Source: Kribbella solani (GTDB taxonomy: Bacteria > Actinomycetota > Actinomycetes > Propionibacteriales > Kribbellaceae). From it: a stretch of 64,000 nt of DNA. Where the stretch lies: the NCBI RefSeq assembly GCF_014205295.1, contig NZ_JACHNF010000001.1:1-64000 (forward strand), given 5' to 3'. Positions 24,826-34,339 of the stretch are shown here, one piece after another. A program made the translations under genes and the position numbers. The first letter of the stretch is position 1. Every line of letters begins with the position of its first letter. A model generated the notes under the pieces. That model was not told the DNA's origin. It did no database searches and saw nothing but the letters and a program-made list of their open reading frames with translations.

Positions 24826-25422
24826 TCAGCTGAGGTGGGCGGTGCCGCCGGCCTTGGCGAGGGTGGTGGCTACCTGGCGGGTGTTGGTGGTGTGTTCGGA
24901 GCTGGGGATCGGCGGCAGGATTTCGTTCCAGGCGGCGATCATCGCGCCGCGGAGCTGCATCATGCCGAGTGGCCGGGCGAGGAAGTGGACGTGGAAGTGT
25001 TCGCTGCCGTCACCCCAGCGGTTGAAGTGGGTACGGGCGACGCTGTCGATGCCCTGGATCGCGTTCGCCACCCGCTGAATGATCACGCCGAGGGTCGCGG
25101 TCAGTTCCGGCGGCAGGTTGTCGAGCCGGTAGTGCTCCCGCGACACCAGCATCGCGACCAGCGGCAGGCCGCTGAGCTCGCTGCGCGCCCGCAAGACCCA
25201 CTGGTCGTCGGACCAGATCGCGTTCTGGTCCGGGGTGGCGCAGATCCCGCAGCTCGTCCCGGCCTCGCCGGCGCGGGGCGGTTCGGGTAGCACCGGATCG
25301 GCCAGTGGGACCACCTGCAGGTCACCTTCGAAGGGGAAGAACGGGCCGCCGAGAAGTGGCTCGGCGGAGACTCGCTCGCCGTACGGAAGCCGGCGGTGGT
25401 ACTCGGAAGGCAGATCGGTCAT
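24826..25422 (-). CDS. HIT-like domain protein
   Basis: The 198-residue protein starts at ATG 25422 (MTDLPSEYHRRLPYGERV). It contains CGICATPDQN, a possible zinc-binding pair of cysteines, and EHFHVHFLARP near residue 150, which resembles the HxHxH nucleotide-binding motif of HIT and GalT-like proteins. The substrate is unknown. It is a single gene, convergent with the Nudix gene and divergent from the following glycosidase, and it falls outside the conserved core order. Confidence 0.65.
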   Translation of the reverse strand: MTDLPSEYHRRLPYGERVSAEPLLGGPFFPFEGDLQVVPLADPVLPEPPRAGEAGTSCGICATPDQNAIWSDDQWVLRARSELSGLPLVAMLVSREHYRLDNLPPELTATLGVIIQRVANAIQGIDSVARTHFNRWGDGSEHFHVHFLARPLGMMQLRGAMIAAWNEILPPIPSSEHTTNTRQVATTLAKAGGTAHLS

Positions 25423-25577
25423 GACCGCACTCTGCCGAGTACGCGGGACCTGGGCAAGCGTGGACAAGCGGCGCCGGCTTTTCGGGTCTCGTTTCAGCGG
25501 TTGACGGCGTCGTGGGGGAGCGGTCACGCTGCGGGGAATCGATTTCTTGCCACCGAATGACGGAGCCCGTGAGGTGG

Positions 25578-27557
25578 ATGATGGAGCCTAGGCGGCGGAC
25601 CGTGGTGCTGGGTGGATTGGGAGTCGCGGCCGGAGCACTGACCGGACTGCCTCCCGTGAGTGCGGCCGCGAGCACGGCGGCGCTCACTTGGGTCGGGGCG
25701 GGGCCGTTCAAGCATGTGTACGATCCGACGCCGGGCGGCCCGCCGTACGAGTACCTGAACGACCACTGCGTGATCCAGGGCCGCGACGGCACCTGGCACC
25801 TGTACGGGATCATCGGCAACTCCGCTCCGCCCGGTAGCTTCCCCGGCGGCAACGCGGAGATCCACTTCGCCCATGCGACCGCTCCGGCGCTGGACGGTCC
25901 CTGGACCACACAGCCGTACGCGCTGAGCGTTGACCCGAACTACTTCAGTGAAGAGCACCTGTGGGCACCGCATGTCATCGAGAACGCTGGTACGTACTAC
26001 ATGTTCTACGCGGCCGGCGGTAGCGGCTGTGCGATCAACCTGGCTACGTCCACCGACCTGTTCAACTGGACGCGAATTCCACAAGGGCCGGTGTTCCGCG
26101 GGCTGGTCGCACGTGACCCGTTTGTCACCCGCATCGGCAACCAGTGGGTCATGTACTACTGCGAGCTGGCCAACTGGCAGTCGAACCACATCGTCGCGGC
26201 ACGTACAAGTACTGACCTGATCCACTGGAGTGCACCACGGACTGTCTTCACTGACCCGAGTACTGACTCCAACGCGTCAGTCACCGAGTCTCCGGTTGTG
26301 GTGCAGCGCGACGGCACGTACTACCTGTTCATCGGCCCGCGCTTCGGGTACGTCGGTACGGATGTGTTCCGCAGCACCGACCCGTTCAACTTCCAGCTCG
26401 CCAGCTACGCCGGTCACGTACCTGCTCATGCCATAGAGGTTGTTGGTGATCGCGTCACGGGCGCCGGGTCGTTCCAGCACGGCGTCTACCTCGCTGACTT
26501 GCAGTGGCGCAGTACGCCGCCGGTCTGGCACAGCCTGGACAACCCGGCTGCCGGACTGAACCCACAGGGCGCCATAGAGCTGTTTGCCCTCGACAACAAC
26601 CACCGGATCGTCAGACGCGTACTACCTGGCGACTGGGAGTTGTTCAGCGACGAAGTGACCACAGTGCCAACAGTCGGCCGCAACACCGACGGACGGTTGG
26701 AGCTGTTCACAGTCGCGAAGGACCAGGGTCTGATTCATCGCGTCCAGCGAGCTGACGGGACCTGGGGTGACTGGGAGGTGTTCGGTGGAGCAGCTGGTGC
26801 CGCACCGGCCGTCTCACGCAATGCCGATGGCCGCCTGGAGGTGTTCGCACTCGGGCCAGCCGGTGCGTACATCACGCACCGCTGGCAGAACGGTGGCGGT
26901 TCGGCGAGCTGGAGTGACTGGGAGAGCTTCGGTGGCGCAGCCGGTGCGCCGCCTGTCGTAGGCGTCAATGCCGACGGCCGGATGGAGGTGTTCGCACTCG
27001 GTCCAGGCGGTGCGTACGTCGCGCACCGCTGGCAGAACGTACCGAACGGTGGCTGGAGCTCCTGGGACACTGGCTTCGGCGGTCCGGCAGCCGCACTCAG
27101 TACGGTCAACCGCGACGGGCGTGGACTGCTCAACGTGTTCGCACTCGCACCGGTGAGTACTGGCGTACATAGGCGAGTCCAGACGGTACCGAGTGGTGGC
27201 TGGGCTGGTTGGCAGCTGGCCGACTCGTGGGCGGATGCTTCCGCGCGCACTGCCGTGAACGCGGACGGCCGGTTGGAGATGTTCTGCATCCCGCCCGGTG
27301 GCGCGCAGATCACGCACCGCTGGCAGACCACTCCAACCAGCGGTGCGTGGAGCAACAGTGAGGTGTTCGACTCACAGCCGGTCGCGGCAAGCCCCACTGT
27401 CATCGTGGACGCGAGCGGCCGCCAGCATGTCTTCGCCGTCGCACCGGACGGCGTACTGCGCGAACGCATCCAGTTTGCACCCAGCAGTGGCTGGGGGCCG
27501 TGGCGAACGTTGCCAGGAGCCCCCATCCTGCCGCTGCCGGTCGGACACCCCAGCTAG
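25578..27557 (+). CDS. Tat-exported propeller glycosidase with PLL-type lectin repeats
   Basis: The start is placed at the double Met 25578/25581, just after GAGGTGG. The 659-residue product begins with RRRTVVLGG and a hydrophobic, Ala-ending signal, so Tat export is likely. Residues about 40-320 read like a GH43/GH32-type five-bladed propeller (YLNDHCVIQGRDGTWHLYG, EEHLWAPHVIENAGTYYMFY, VARDPFVTR). From about residue 330 to the end, repeats of about 50 residues contain DGRLEVFALGPAGAYITHRW and WSxWExFGG, a PLL-like lectin propeller. The enzyme likely cleaves arabinose- or xylose-type polysaccharide; its specificity is not readable. Its stop codon abuts the stop of the convergent gene. Confidence 0.8.
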   Translation: MMEPRRRTVVLGGLGVAAGALTGLPPVSAAASTAALTWVGAGPFKHVYDPTPGGPPYEYLNDHCVIQGRDGTWHLYGIIGNSAPPGSFPGGNAEIHFAHATAPALDGPWTTQPYALSVDPNYFSEEHLWAPHVIENAGTYYMFYAAGGSGCAINLATSTDLFNWTRIPQGPVFRGLVARDPFVTRIGNQWVMYYCELANWQSNHIVAARTSTDLIHWSAPRTVFTDPSTDSNASVTESPVVVQRDGTYYLFIGPRFGYVGTDVFRSTDPFNFQLASYAGHVPAHAIEVVGDRVTGAGSFQHGVYLADLQWRSTPPVWHSLDNPAAGLNPQGAIELFALDNNHRIVRRVLPGDWELFSDEVTTVPTVGRNTDGRLELFTVAKDQGLIHRVQRADGTWGDWEVFGGAAGAAPAVSRNADGRLEVFALGPAGAYITHRWQNGGGSASWSDWESFGGAAGAPPVVGVNADGRMEVFALGPGGAYVAHRWQNVPNGGWSSWDTGFGGPAAALSTVNRDGRGLLNVFALAPVSTGVHRRVQTVPSGGWAGWQLADSWADASARTAVNADGRLEMFCIPPGGAQITHRWQTTPTSGAWSNSEVFDSQPVAASPTVIVDASGRQHVFAVAPDGVLRERIQFAPSSGWGPWRTLPGAPILPLPVGHPS

Positions 27558-28391
27558 CTAGATCCCCAGTACAGTCGCGAGCGCTTCGTACCCGGGCAGT
27601 AGGTCCATCCCCTCTTTGCCCAGTTGCTGGATCGCGACATGGTCCGCGCCTGCCTCCAGGTGCGCGCGCAGACCGGCCGCCACGTCGACCGCGGAGCCGT
27701 GCAGCACCAGCGCGTCGACGAGCCGGTCGCTGCCGCCGCCGGCCAGGTCGTCGGGGCCGAACCCGAGCCGCTCGAAGCTCTTGGTGTAGTTGCTCAGCTG
27801 CAGGTACGACGACAGCCGGTCCCGCGCCGTGGCTCGGGCGATCTCCGGATCGGTCTCCAGCACCACCATCTGCTCGGGCGCGAGCAGCACCCCGCCGCCG
27901 AGAATCCGGCGGGCCTCCTTGGTGTGCTCAGGCGTGGTCAGGTACGGCAGCGCGCCGGCCGTCCGCGTCCCGGCGAGGTGCACGACCTTCGGCCCGAGCG
28001 CGGCCAGCGCCCGGCGGTCCTCCGGTACCTTCGCGTCGTCGAGCTCGTCCAGGTACCGCACGATCACCTCGTACGGCGACCGGTAGTCGTTGTTGAGCTC
28101 CCGGTGCCCGATCCCGACGCCGAGCAGGAACCGGCCCGGGTGCTCGTCCTCGAGCCGGTGGTACGACGCCGCCACCTCGGCCACCGGAGACTTCCACATG
28201 TTCACGATGCTGGTACCGACGGCGATCGAGTTCGTTGCGGCCAGCAACACCTCGGCGTCGCGCAGGCCGGTGTCCGGGGACGCGCCCAGCCACAGCGTGC
28301 CGTACCCTGCCCGCTCGATCCCCGCCGCCAGCTCCGGACCGAAATGCTGTGGTCCGTGCCAGACCCCGAACCGTCCCAGTTCCACCGCCAC
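27558..28391 (-). CDS. LLM-class F420-dependent oxidoreductase
   Basis: GTG 28391 is chosen because GAGGAG lies just upstream; the longer open frame is not protein-like. The 277-residue TIM-barrel protein has ELGRFGVWHGPQ, TLWLGASP, AVGTSIVNMWKSP and GRFLLGVGIGHRE, typical of luciferase-like flavin/F420 oxidoreductases. It resembles the MSMEG_4141-type subgroup, an assignment from memory of the family pattern. The substrate is unknown. It ends flush against the propeller glycosidase. Confidence 0.85.
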   Translation of the reverse strand: MAVELGRFGVWHGPQHFGPELAAGIERAGYGTLWLGASPDTGLRDAEVLLAATNSIAVGTSIVNMWKSPVAEVAASYHRLEDEHPGRFLLGVGIGHRELNNDYRSPYEVIVRYLDELDDAKVPEDRRALAALGPKVVHLAGTRTAGALPYLTTPEHTKEARRILGGGVLLAPEQMVVLETDPEIARATARDRLSSYLQLSNYTKSFERLGFGPDDLAGGGSDRLVDALVLHGSAVDVAAGLRAHLEAGADHVAIQQLGKEGMDLLPGYEALATVLGI

Positions 28392-28488
28392 GCCTGCTCC
28401 TCTCGTCGATGACCCGCAGCATCGGACGCCCCGGGGCGGACGGGTGCCGATGCCAAGCATCTCTGACAACCAGGACTACCCGTCAATG

Positions 28489-28553
28489 ATTCCTGCCGCG
28501 TCAAAGGGCTTCTCGATCAGACCATCAGAACGGGTGGTATGAACTCTCCGGGC
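28489..28553. repeat. 65-base direct repeat, left copy
   Basis: This segment matches 36845-36909 at 57 of 65 positions in the same orientation. Invariant blocks include ATTCCTGCCGCGTCA, CGATCAGACCATC and ACGGGTGGTATGAACTCT. It ends eight bases before the stop end of the GH78 gene. The two copies flank the entire sugar operon. It could be an integration scar, a duplicated regulatory region or a dispersed genomic repeat. Confidence 0.85.
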
Positions 28554-28561
28554 CCGCGCTC

Positions 28562-31069
28562 TCAGGCTCGGGGCTGGATCACCTTCACGTCGGGATCGGT
28601 CTCGATCCGGACCCGTACGGTCGGTGGCGCCGAAACCTCGAGCTCGACGGTGCCGGAGCTGCGCCGCGACCAGGCGGTCCGGATCGGTCCGCGGGGCGAG
28701 TCGAAGCTGACCGTGGCATCGTTCACGGTGTCCAGAATCAGCGGCCGGACGACGATCTCCGCCCACCCGGCCGAGTCCGGGGCCTGCCGGAGCCCGGCCA
28801 CATCACCGAGAATCCAGTCGTCGATCACCCCGAGCATGAAGTGGTTCTGCGAGCCGGGCAGGTGGCCCGCCGCCGGGCCCGCCCACATCTCGGTCAGCGC
28901 GGTGGCGCCGGATTCGACCTGCCCGCCGTAGCCCGGCGCATCGGTCCGGCGGATCATCGCGTCCAGAATCGCCGCGTTCCCACTGTCCGTCAGCGCGCGG
29001 ATGAGCGCCGGCAGCGCGATCTCGCCGACGGTGATGGCTCCACCCGCGCGGTCGACGGCAGCCAGCAGACCTCGGGTGATGCCCTCGCGCTCGACGTCGT
29101 CGATGCCCTCGGCGGTCCAGGCGAATGCCCAGCTGGCCTGGCTTCCGGTGCCCCACTGCCCGGCCCCGTCGCGGAACGCCGATCTGAACCGCGCCCAAGT
29201 CTCGTCAGCGCGGCGATGCCAGTCCGCGGCCGGCGCCGTCTCGCCGAGAACGGACGCCGCGCGGGCCGCCGTACGCAGGGAACTGGCCCAGCCATGCGTG
29301 GCGACGAGATTCCGTGGCGTGCTGTCGTCGATCTCGATCCAGTCGCCGAGACCGAAGTCCAGCAACCCGTCGGCGGTCGCCCGCGACTCGAGGTGCTCCA
29401 GGTACCGACCCATCGCCGGCAGCGCGCGCCGCAGTACTGCCGTGTCCGCGTAGTGCCGGTAGAGCTGCCACGGGACCTCGATGATCGCCCGGCCCCAGTT
29501 CGGATCGTCGCGGAACGCCGTCGAGTCGCCCTTGTGCACGTCGAAGTCGAAGACGATCAGCTCCGGGGCAGTACTCGGGATCAGGCCGGCTTCGGTCTGC
29601 GCCTCGATCATGTGCCGGACAGCGTCTGTGAGGTGCGCCTGTACGTCGTAGTTGCGCGCCAGCGGGGCGAAACACAGGTACAGCTGCTCGAGCCAGCCGA
29701 GCTTCTCGCGGTGCGGGCAGTCGGTGAAGACCGAGTACATGTTGCCCTGCACCGCGCGATCGATCATGCGGTGCAGCCGATCGAGGAAGGGATCGCTGGT
29801 GACGAAACTCCCGGCTGCCGGGTTGTCCGTACGCATGACGTCGAACCGGAGCGCCGAATCGGGTTCCTGCTCCGACAGTCCCTCGACGTGCCAGTACCGG
29901 GCGCCGTGATACACGAAGGCGGGGTGCCAGCTCGCGGTTGTTGCCGTCGGCACCATGCTGTCCCAGATCGGGCCACCGGTCGTGATCTGCTGGGGCAGGC
30001 CGTCGGAGCCCAGCAACTCGCCCGGCCGGAGCGTGATCGGCGTACCAGCGACGGCGGCCCGGAGGTCGAGCCGCGGCCGGCCGGCCAGGTTCACGCCGAA
30101 GTCGATCACCCGGCTGCCGTCGGCGCGCCGCTCGACCGAAGCCGGCCGGACCTGCTCGATCACCCGGATCGGCGGTGCGGACCGCCAGAAGATCTGCTGG
30201 TCCCCGGTGTCGACCTCGACCGCGGGCGACCAGTCGCCGGCCGCTCGGGGATCATGATCCTCGCCACCGAACCAGTGCGCGGTCCGCGTCGGTCCCAGCC
30301 TGGCCTGCCATCCGCTGCCGGAGCAGATCGACTGACGCCGGCCTTCAGCATCGACGAGCTCGAGCCGCACCCGCGCGTACGGCACGTGTCCGGCAGTGAA
30401 CTTCGTGTACCGGCTGGGGATCCGGGGCACCCAGGCGATACCGCCACCGAGGCTCAGCCGCAGTTCGTTGCGTCCGGCCCTGATCGAGTCGGTGACATCC
30501 CACGCGGCCGCCGGTATCGAACGGTGCAGCGCCGAATAACCAGGCTCGAGCTCGGCGTCGATCGCCGGGCGGCCGTTGATCAGCGGTACGACGACGCCCG
30601 CGCCGCTCAGGTACATCCGCGCGCTGACGATGTCCGCCGCGACGGTGAATTCGGTCTCGACTTCCGGCAGCGAGGCCGGCTCTGTCCGCGCCGGGTCGAG
30701 CCAGGCGGCATGAGTGATCGCTGCTGCCTCCCACTCCGACGCATCCCAGAGTCCTGCCTCGATCCACGCGTCCAGGCTCGGTACCGGTGTGCCGCCGTCG
30801 ATCGCCGCGACGACGCGCCACCACACCCGCTGCCGGGACCGCAGCGGCTCCAGTGGCCAGTCGGCCGTGTGCGCATCCGCCGGCAGCGCGCCGTCGTACA
30901 GGTCCGGGTGTCCGTTCGGTTCGGACCCGAGCTGCAGCCGGAGCGAAGAAGGCGGCTGGCTGCCGTGGAACTTCCAGCTGAGGCGTGGTGAGCGATCTGG
31001 GACACCGATCGGATCGACGCGGCCGGCGGCGCGCAGCCCAACCGCGATCGGAGGGCGCCGGGCGGTCAT
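28562..31069 (-). CDS. GH78-type alpha-L-rhamnosidase
   Basis: The 835-residue protein starts at ATG 31069 (MTARRPPIAVGLRAAG). N-terminal beta-sandwich domains are followed by a six-hairpin catalytic barrel with DCPHREKLGWLEQ near residue 455, the equivalent of the family signature DCPxRDERxGW. GLGDWIEID and TEMWAGPAAG segments follow. No signal peptide is present, so it acts on imported oligosaccharide. It overlaps the GH35 gene by four bases (ATGA) and is the last gene of the operon. Rhamnosidase activity is from the family; the exact linkage is unknown. Confidence 0.87.
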   Translation of the reverse strand: MTARRPPIAVGLRAAGRVDPIGVPDRSPRLSWKFHGSQPPSSLRLQLGSEPNGHPDLYDGALPADAHTADWPLEPLRSRQRVWWRVVAAIDGGTPVPSLDAWIEAGLWDASEWEAAAITHAAWLDPARTEPASLPEVETEFTVAADIVSARMYLSGAGVVVPLINGRPAIDAELEPGYSALHRSIPAAAWDVTDSIRAGRNELRLSLGGGIAWVPRIPSRYTKFTAGHVPYARVRLELVDAEGRRQSICSGSGWQARLGPTRTAHWFGGEDHDPRAAGDWSPAVEVDTGDQQIFWRSAPPIRVIEQVRPASVERRADGSRVIDFGVNLAGRPRLDLRAAVAGTPITLRPGELLGSDGLPQQITTGGPIWDSMVPTATTASWHPAFVYHGARYWHVEGLSEQEPDSALRFDVMRTDNPAAGSFVTSDPFLDRLHRMIDRAVQGNMYSVFTDCPHREKLGWLEQLYLCFAPLARNYDVQAHLTDAVRHMIEAQTEAGLIPSTAPELIVFDFDVHKGDSTAFRDDPNWGRAIIEVPWQLYRHYADTAVLRRALPAMGRYLEHLESRATADGLLDFGLGDWIEIDDSTPRNLVATHGWASSLRTAARAASVLGETAPAADWHRRADETWARFRSAFRDGAGQWGTGSQASWAFAWTAEGIDDVEREGITRGLLAAVDRAGGAITVGEIALPALIRALTDSGNAAILDAMIRRTDAPGYGGQVESGATALTEMWAGPAAGHLPGSQNHFMLGVIDDWILGDVAGLRQAPDSAGWAEIVVRPLILDTVNDATVSFDSPRGPIRTAWSRRSSGTVELEVSAPPTVRVRIETDPDVKVIQPRA

Positions 31070-33414
31070 CGGGCCTGCTCCGACCACACTGTCGAGGCGA
31101 TCAACTGAATGCCGTCGACCGAGCACAGTGGCGCCGTGGCGTCATTCTTGCGCGACCTGGCCCCGGCCGGAAGGTACACCGGTGCCGCTGGGAACAACGG
31201 CAGCACCCTCAAGACCAGTTCGGAGTCGGGCCGTACCGGCACCGCGGACAGATCGAAGCTCCACAACGAGCCGTCCCAGAAACGATCCGCGACCGGGGAG
31301 CCGTCAAGCCACAGCTGGGCCGCGTCGCCCGTCCAGTCCACCTCGAGTTCCACCAGATCCCCGTACTCGCCGAACCAGCTCGGCAGCTGCAAGGTCCACT
31401 CGGCGGCGCCGGCCAGGAAGTCCTCGTTGCGGGGCGCCGATGCCCGCCGGTCACGGAATCCGTACGTCCGGTACTCAAGGTCCGGCTTGCGGTCGAGCCG
31501 GGCCTCGACCGCACCGATCCTCGGCGGTGGACCGGCGAGCTCGACTGGCACGGACACGAAAGTCCGCAGTGCGGGCTCGTACCGCCGAACCGCTGGCGTC
31601 TCGCTCGCGCGCAGGCGCAGCCCGCCGTCCGCCTCGGTCCACAACGGCGCCTTGCTCAGCAGCAGTTGCCGCTCACGGTGACTCGCCGGACTGCTCCAGG
31701 GCGCGCCGTTGGGCCGGTCGATGACCCAGGCGTCGTCGGCGCACTCCGCATTCAGCACCAGTACATCGATGCTCGCTTCGTCCCGCGCGACCTCGACGAC
31801 GAAGCCGCTGCCGTCGTCCAGCGGCCGGCCGTCCGCCGCGCGGAGGACCTCCCCGTCCGTGGACGCCAGCTGAGGATCGATGCCGTGATCCGCGGTCAGC
31901 ACCAGCGTCGATCGCTGACCATCGAGCACGGTCAACGGCGACGCCGTGGCCCACCGCACGCGTACGCCGCCGACCTCCAGGTGTACTGGCCAGCGGGTCA
32001 CCGTCCCGGCCGGGATGTCCACCGGCACCGGCGGGAAGCTGACAGTTTCGTCGCGGAGCCGGATCTCGAACTGGGCACCGCGATAGTCGTCGAGGGGGAC
32101 CTCGGGCTGGTGCCAGCCGATGAAGACGAAGCCGCTCGCTCCATCGCTGCGGAGCGCCCAGCGCAAGGTCGTCGCGTCCTCGACCCCGCTGGGGACGATC
32201 TCGGGGAACGACGGTGGCATTTGCGCCAGGGCCGTACCGAACGCGGCGAGGGCCGCGTGCTGACGGCGCAACGGACCCAGGCTCGGCGCGATCCTTCCGG
32301 ATGCTCCGATCGGTGCATGGAAGTCGTAGTCGAACCGCGGCAGGTCGTTCGGATAGCCGGTCGCATGGCTCTCCTGCAGGCCGTCGGCTCCCGCCGGATT
32401 GGTGCCGCCGGCAAACATGTAGTACCCCTGCCAGCCCGATCCGCTGCCGAGCGCGTTGTTGGAGATCGCCGCGACGTCGAGCGCGGACGGCCACGGCCGG
32501 CGGTGATAGGACCCGGCCATGCCACCGCCGAGCTCACAGGTCACGATCGGGAACAGCGCCGAGGTCGGGGCCGCGCCGTCGGTGACCGAATGCGTGCCCT
32601 GCTGCGCCCGGACGTCCGCGCCCAGCATCGTGTCGTCCCAGTGGCTGGAGAAGAAGAAGTGCGCGCGGAAACTGTCGTCCCACGGCGCGTCGTGTTCCAT
32701 CCAGAAACCGTCCGGATAGCCGCCGTACAACGGAATGACTTCCTGGCCGGGCAGCTGGGCGCTGCCCCAGGCGGACGAGGTCCACAGTGGAGCCGAGAGC
32801 CCGGCCGCTCGCAGCATCCGCTTGAGGGTGTGGATGTGGTGCGGGCGGTCGACGAGCTCGTTCTCGATCTGGATGGCGACGACGGTTCCGCGCGGGCCAC
32901 AGTACGGTCCGGCGACCTCGCCGAGCACGCCGAACCACCCCTCGACCAGATCCAGGTAGCGCGGATCGTCGGTCCGCAACGTGGCGCCGGAATGCTGGAC
33001 CCAGTCCGGGAATCCGCCGTAGCGGGCCTCGCCGTGGGACCACGGCCCGACCCGCAGGATGACGCCCAGGCCGATCTCGCCGGCGAGCCGGATGAAGGCG
33101 GCGAGATCGCGATTGCCGTCGAACCGAAGCTGCCCGCGGTCCTCCTCGTGGTGATTCCAGTAGATGTAGGTCGACACCTCGGTGGCTCCGGCCGCGCGCA
33201 GCAGCCGGAGCCGCTCGTCCCAGCGCTCGCGGGGAGTACGGCTGAAATGCAACTCGGCCGCGACGGGGATCGAGGGCACACCGTCGACCAGCATCCATCG
33301 GCTGGTGACCTGGTAGCGGTCGTGCTGGTCGATCTCGTTGCTCATCGCCGGCAGTACGGCAGGCTGCTTCCAGCCGGCCGGAGTGGCCCGGAGCGGCTCG
33401 CGGTCACGGTTCAC
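31066..33414 (-). CDS. GH35-type beta-galactosidase
   Basis: GTG 33414, with GAGGAA upstream, gives a 782-residue protein. The catalytic barrel has AAELHFSRTPRERWDERL, YIYWNHHEE and GPWSHGEARYGGFPDWV. The proposed acid/base Glu is in AIQIENEL and the nucleophile Glu in CELGGGM. C-terminal jelly-roll domains resemble those of GH35 enzymes. No export signal is visible. Together with GH78 it would degrade a rhamnose- and galactose-containing oligosaccharide after uptake. It follows the second permease gene by 39 bases. Confidence 0.87.
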   Translation of the reverse strand: MNRDREPLRATPAGWKQPAVLPAMSNEIDQHDRYQVTSRWMLVDGVPSIPVAAELHFSRTPRERWDERLRLLRAAGATEVSTYIYWNHHEEDRGQLRFDGNRDLAAFIRLAGEIGLGVILRVGPWSHGEARYGGFPDWVQHSGATLRTDDPRYLDLVEGWFGVLGEVAGPYCGPRGTVVAIQIENELVDRPHHIHTLKRMLRAAGLSAPLWTSSAWGSAQLPGQEVIPLYGGYPDGFWMEHDAPWDDSFRAHFFFSSHWDDTMLGADVRAQQGTHSVTDGAAPTSALFPIVTCELGGGMAGSYHRRPWPSALDVAAISNNALGSGSGWQGYYMFAGGTNPAGADGLQESHATGYPNDLPRFDYDFHAPIGASGRIAPSLGPLRRQHAALAAFGTALAQMPPSFPEIVPSGVEDATTLRWALRSDGASGFVFIGWHQPEVPLDDYRGAQFEIRLRDETVSFPPVPVDIPAGTVTRWPVHLEVGGVRVRWATASPLTVLDGQRSTLVLTADHGIDPQLASTDGEVLRAADGRPLDDGSGFVVEVARDEASIDVLVLNAECADDAWVIDRPNGAPWSSPASHRERQLLLSKAPLWTEADGGLRLRASETPAVRRYEPALRTFVSVPVELAGPPPRIGAVEARLDRKPDLEYRTYGFRDRRASAPRNEDFLAGAAEWTLQLPSWFGEYGDLVELEVDWTGDAAQLWLDGSPVADRFWDGSLWSFDLSAVPVRPDSELVLRVLPLFPAAPVYLPAGARSRKNDATAPLCSVDGIQLIASTVWSEQAR

Positions 33415-33453
33415 GGTGATTCCTCAACGGATTGGGAGCGGATGGTGAGCTGA

Positions 33454-34338
33454 TCACTTGACGGAGCCCAAGGTCATGCCCTCGACGATGCGGCGGCCGA
33501 GCGCGACGTACAGAACGATGGTCGGCACCACCACGATCACGATGCCGGCGAACAGTCCGCCCCAGTTCGAGGTGTACTGCATCGTGCTGTACAGACCCAG
33601 GAGCGCCCGCGGCAACGTGCCTTGCTGGTCGTCGGTGATGAAGACCAGGGCGAGCAGCGTTTCGTTCCACAGGCCGAGGCCGGTGAGCAGCATCGCGGTG
33701 GTGATCCCGGGCCGGGCCAGCGGCCACATGATCTGGCGAAAGGTCCGGAACGGCCCGGCGCCGTCCAGCGCGGCCGCCTCTTCCAGTTCGGTCGGCAGCG
33801 ACCGGAAGAAGCCGGTCAGCAGGAAGACGGCGAACGGCAACGACGTCGCGACGTACAGGATGTAGAGGCTGATCCGGCTGTCCCACCAGCCGAAGGCCTG
33901 GTAGGCGGCGTTGCTGATGGCGTTCATGAAAACGAACAGCGGAACGATGATGATCTGCAGCGGGATGCCGAGTCCCATCGCGAACAGCGTGGTGACCGGC
34001 CCGGCGCTCCGCATCCCGGTCCGCGAGAGTGGGTACGCCGCGAGTGCCGCGAGGCCGACCACGGACACCGAACCCAGACCGACGAGCAGGACCGAGTTCA
34101 GGAACCCGACGCCCAGCTTCGACGTCACCCACGCACTGACATAGTTGCTGAAGGACCAGACCTCCGGCAGCGCGAACGGCTTGGTGAACACCGCGGACCC
34201 ACCGCGGAACGATCCGAGGATCACCCAGCCGAGCAGCGCGACGTTGAACGCGGCCCAGCCGACGACGAAGGCGACACACAGCGCCCAGAGCACCCGGGGA
34301 ACAACCGCGGAACGGACGACTCCGACAGGACTGGCCAT
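33454..34338 (-). CDS. Sugar ABC transporter permease (MalG type)
   Basis: This 294-residue protein has six predicted membrane helices. The EAA loop EEAAALDGAGPFRTFRQ and downstream WPLARPG contact the ATPase. ATG 34338 lies one base after the upstream permease stop. With its partner it forms the channel of a carbohydrate importer. No ATPase gene is in the operon, so a shared MsiK-like ATPase encoded elsewhere is expected. Confidence 0.93.
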   Translation of the reverse strand: MASPVGVVRSAVVPRVLWALCVAFVVGWAAFNVALLGWVILGSFRGGSAVFTKPFALPEVWSFSNYVSAWVTSKLGVGFLNSVLLVGLGSVSVVGLAALAAYPLSRTGMRSAGPVTTLFAMGLGIPLQIIIVPLFVFMNAISNAAYQAFGWWDSRISLYILYVATSLPFAVFLLTGFFRSLPTELEEAAALDGAGPFRTFRQIMWPLARPGITTAMLLTGLGLWNETLLALVFITDDQQGTLPRALLGLYSTMQYTSNWGGLFAGIVIVVVPTIVLYVALGRRIVEGMTLGSVK

Positions 34339-34339
34339 C

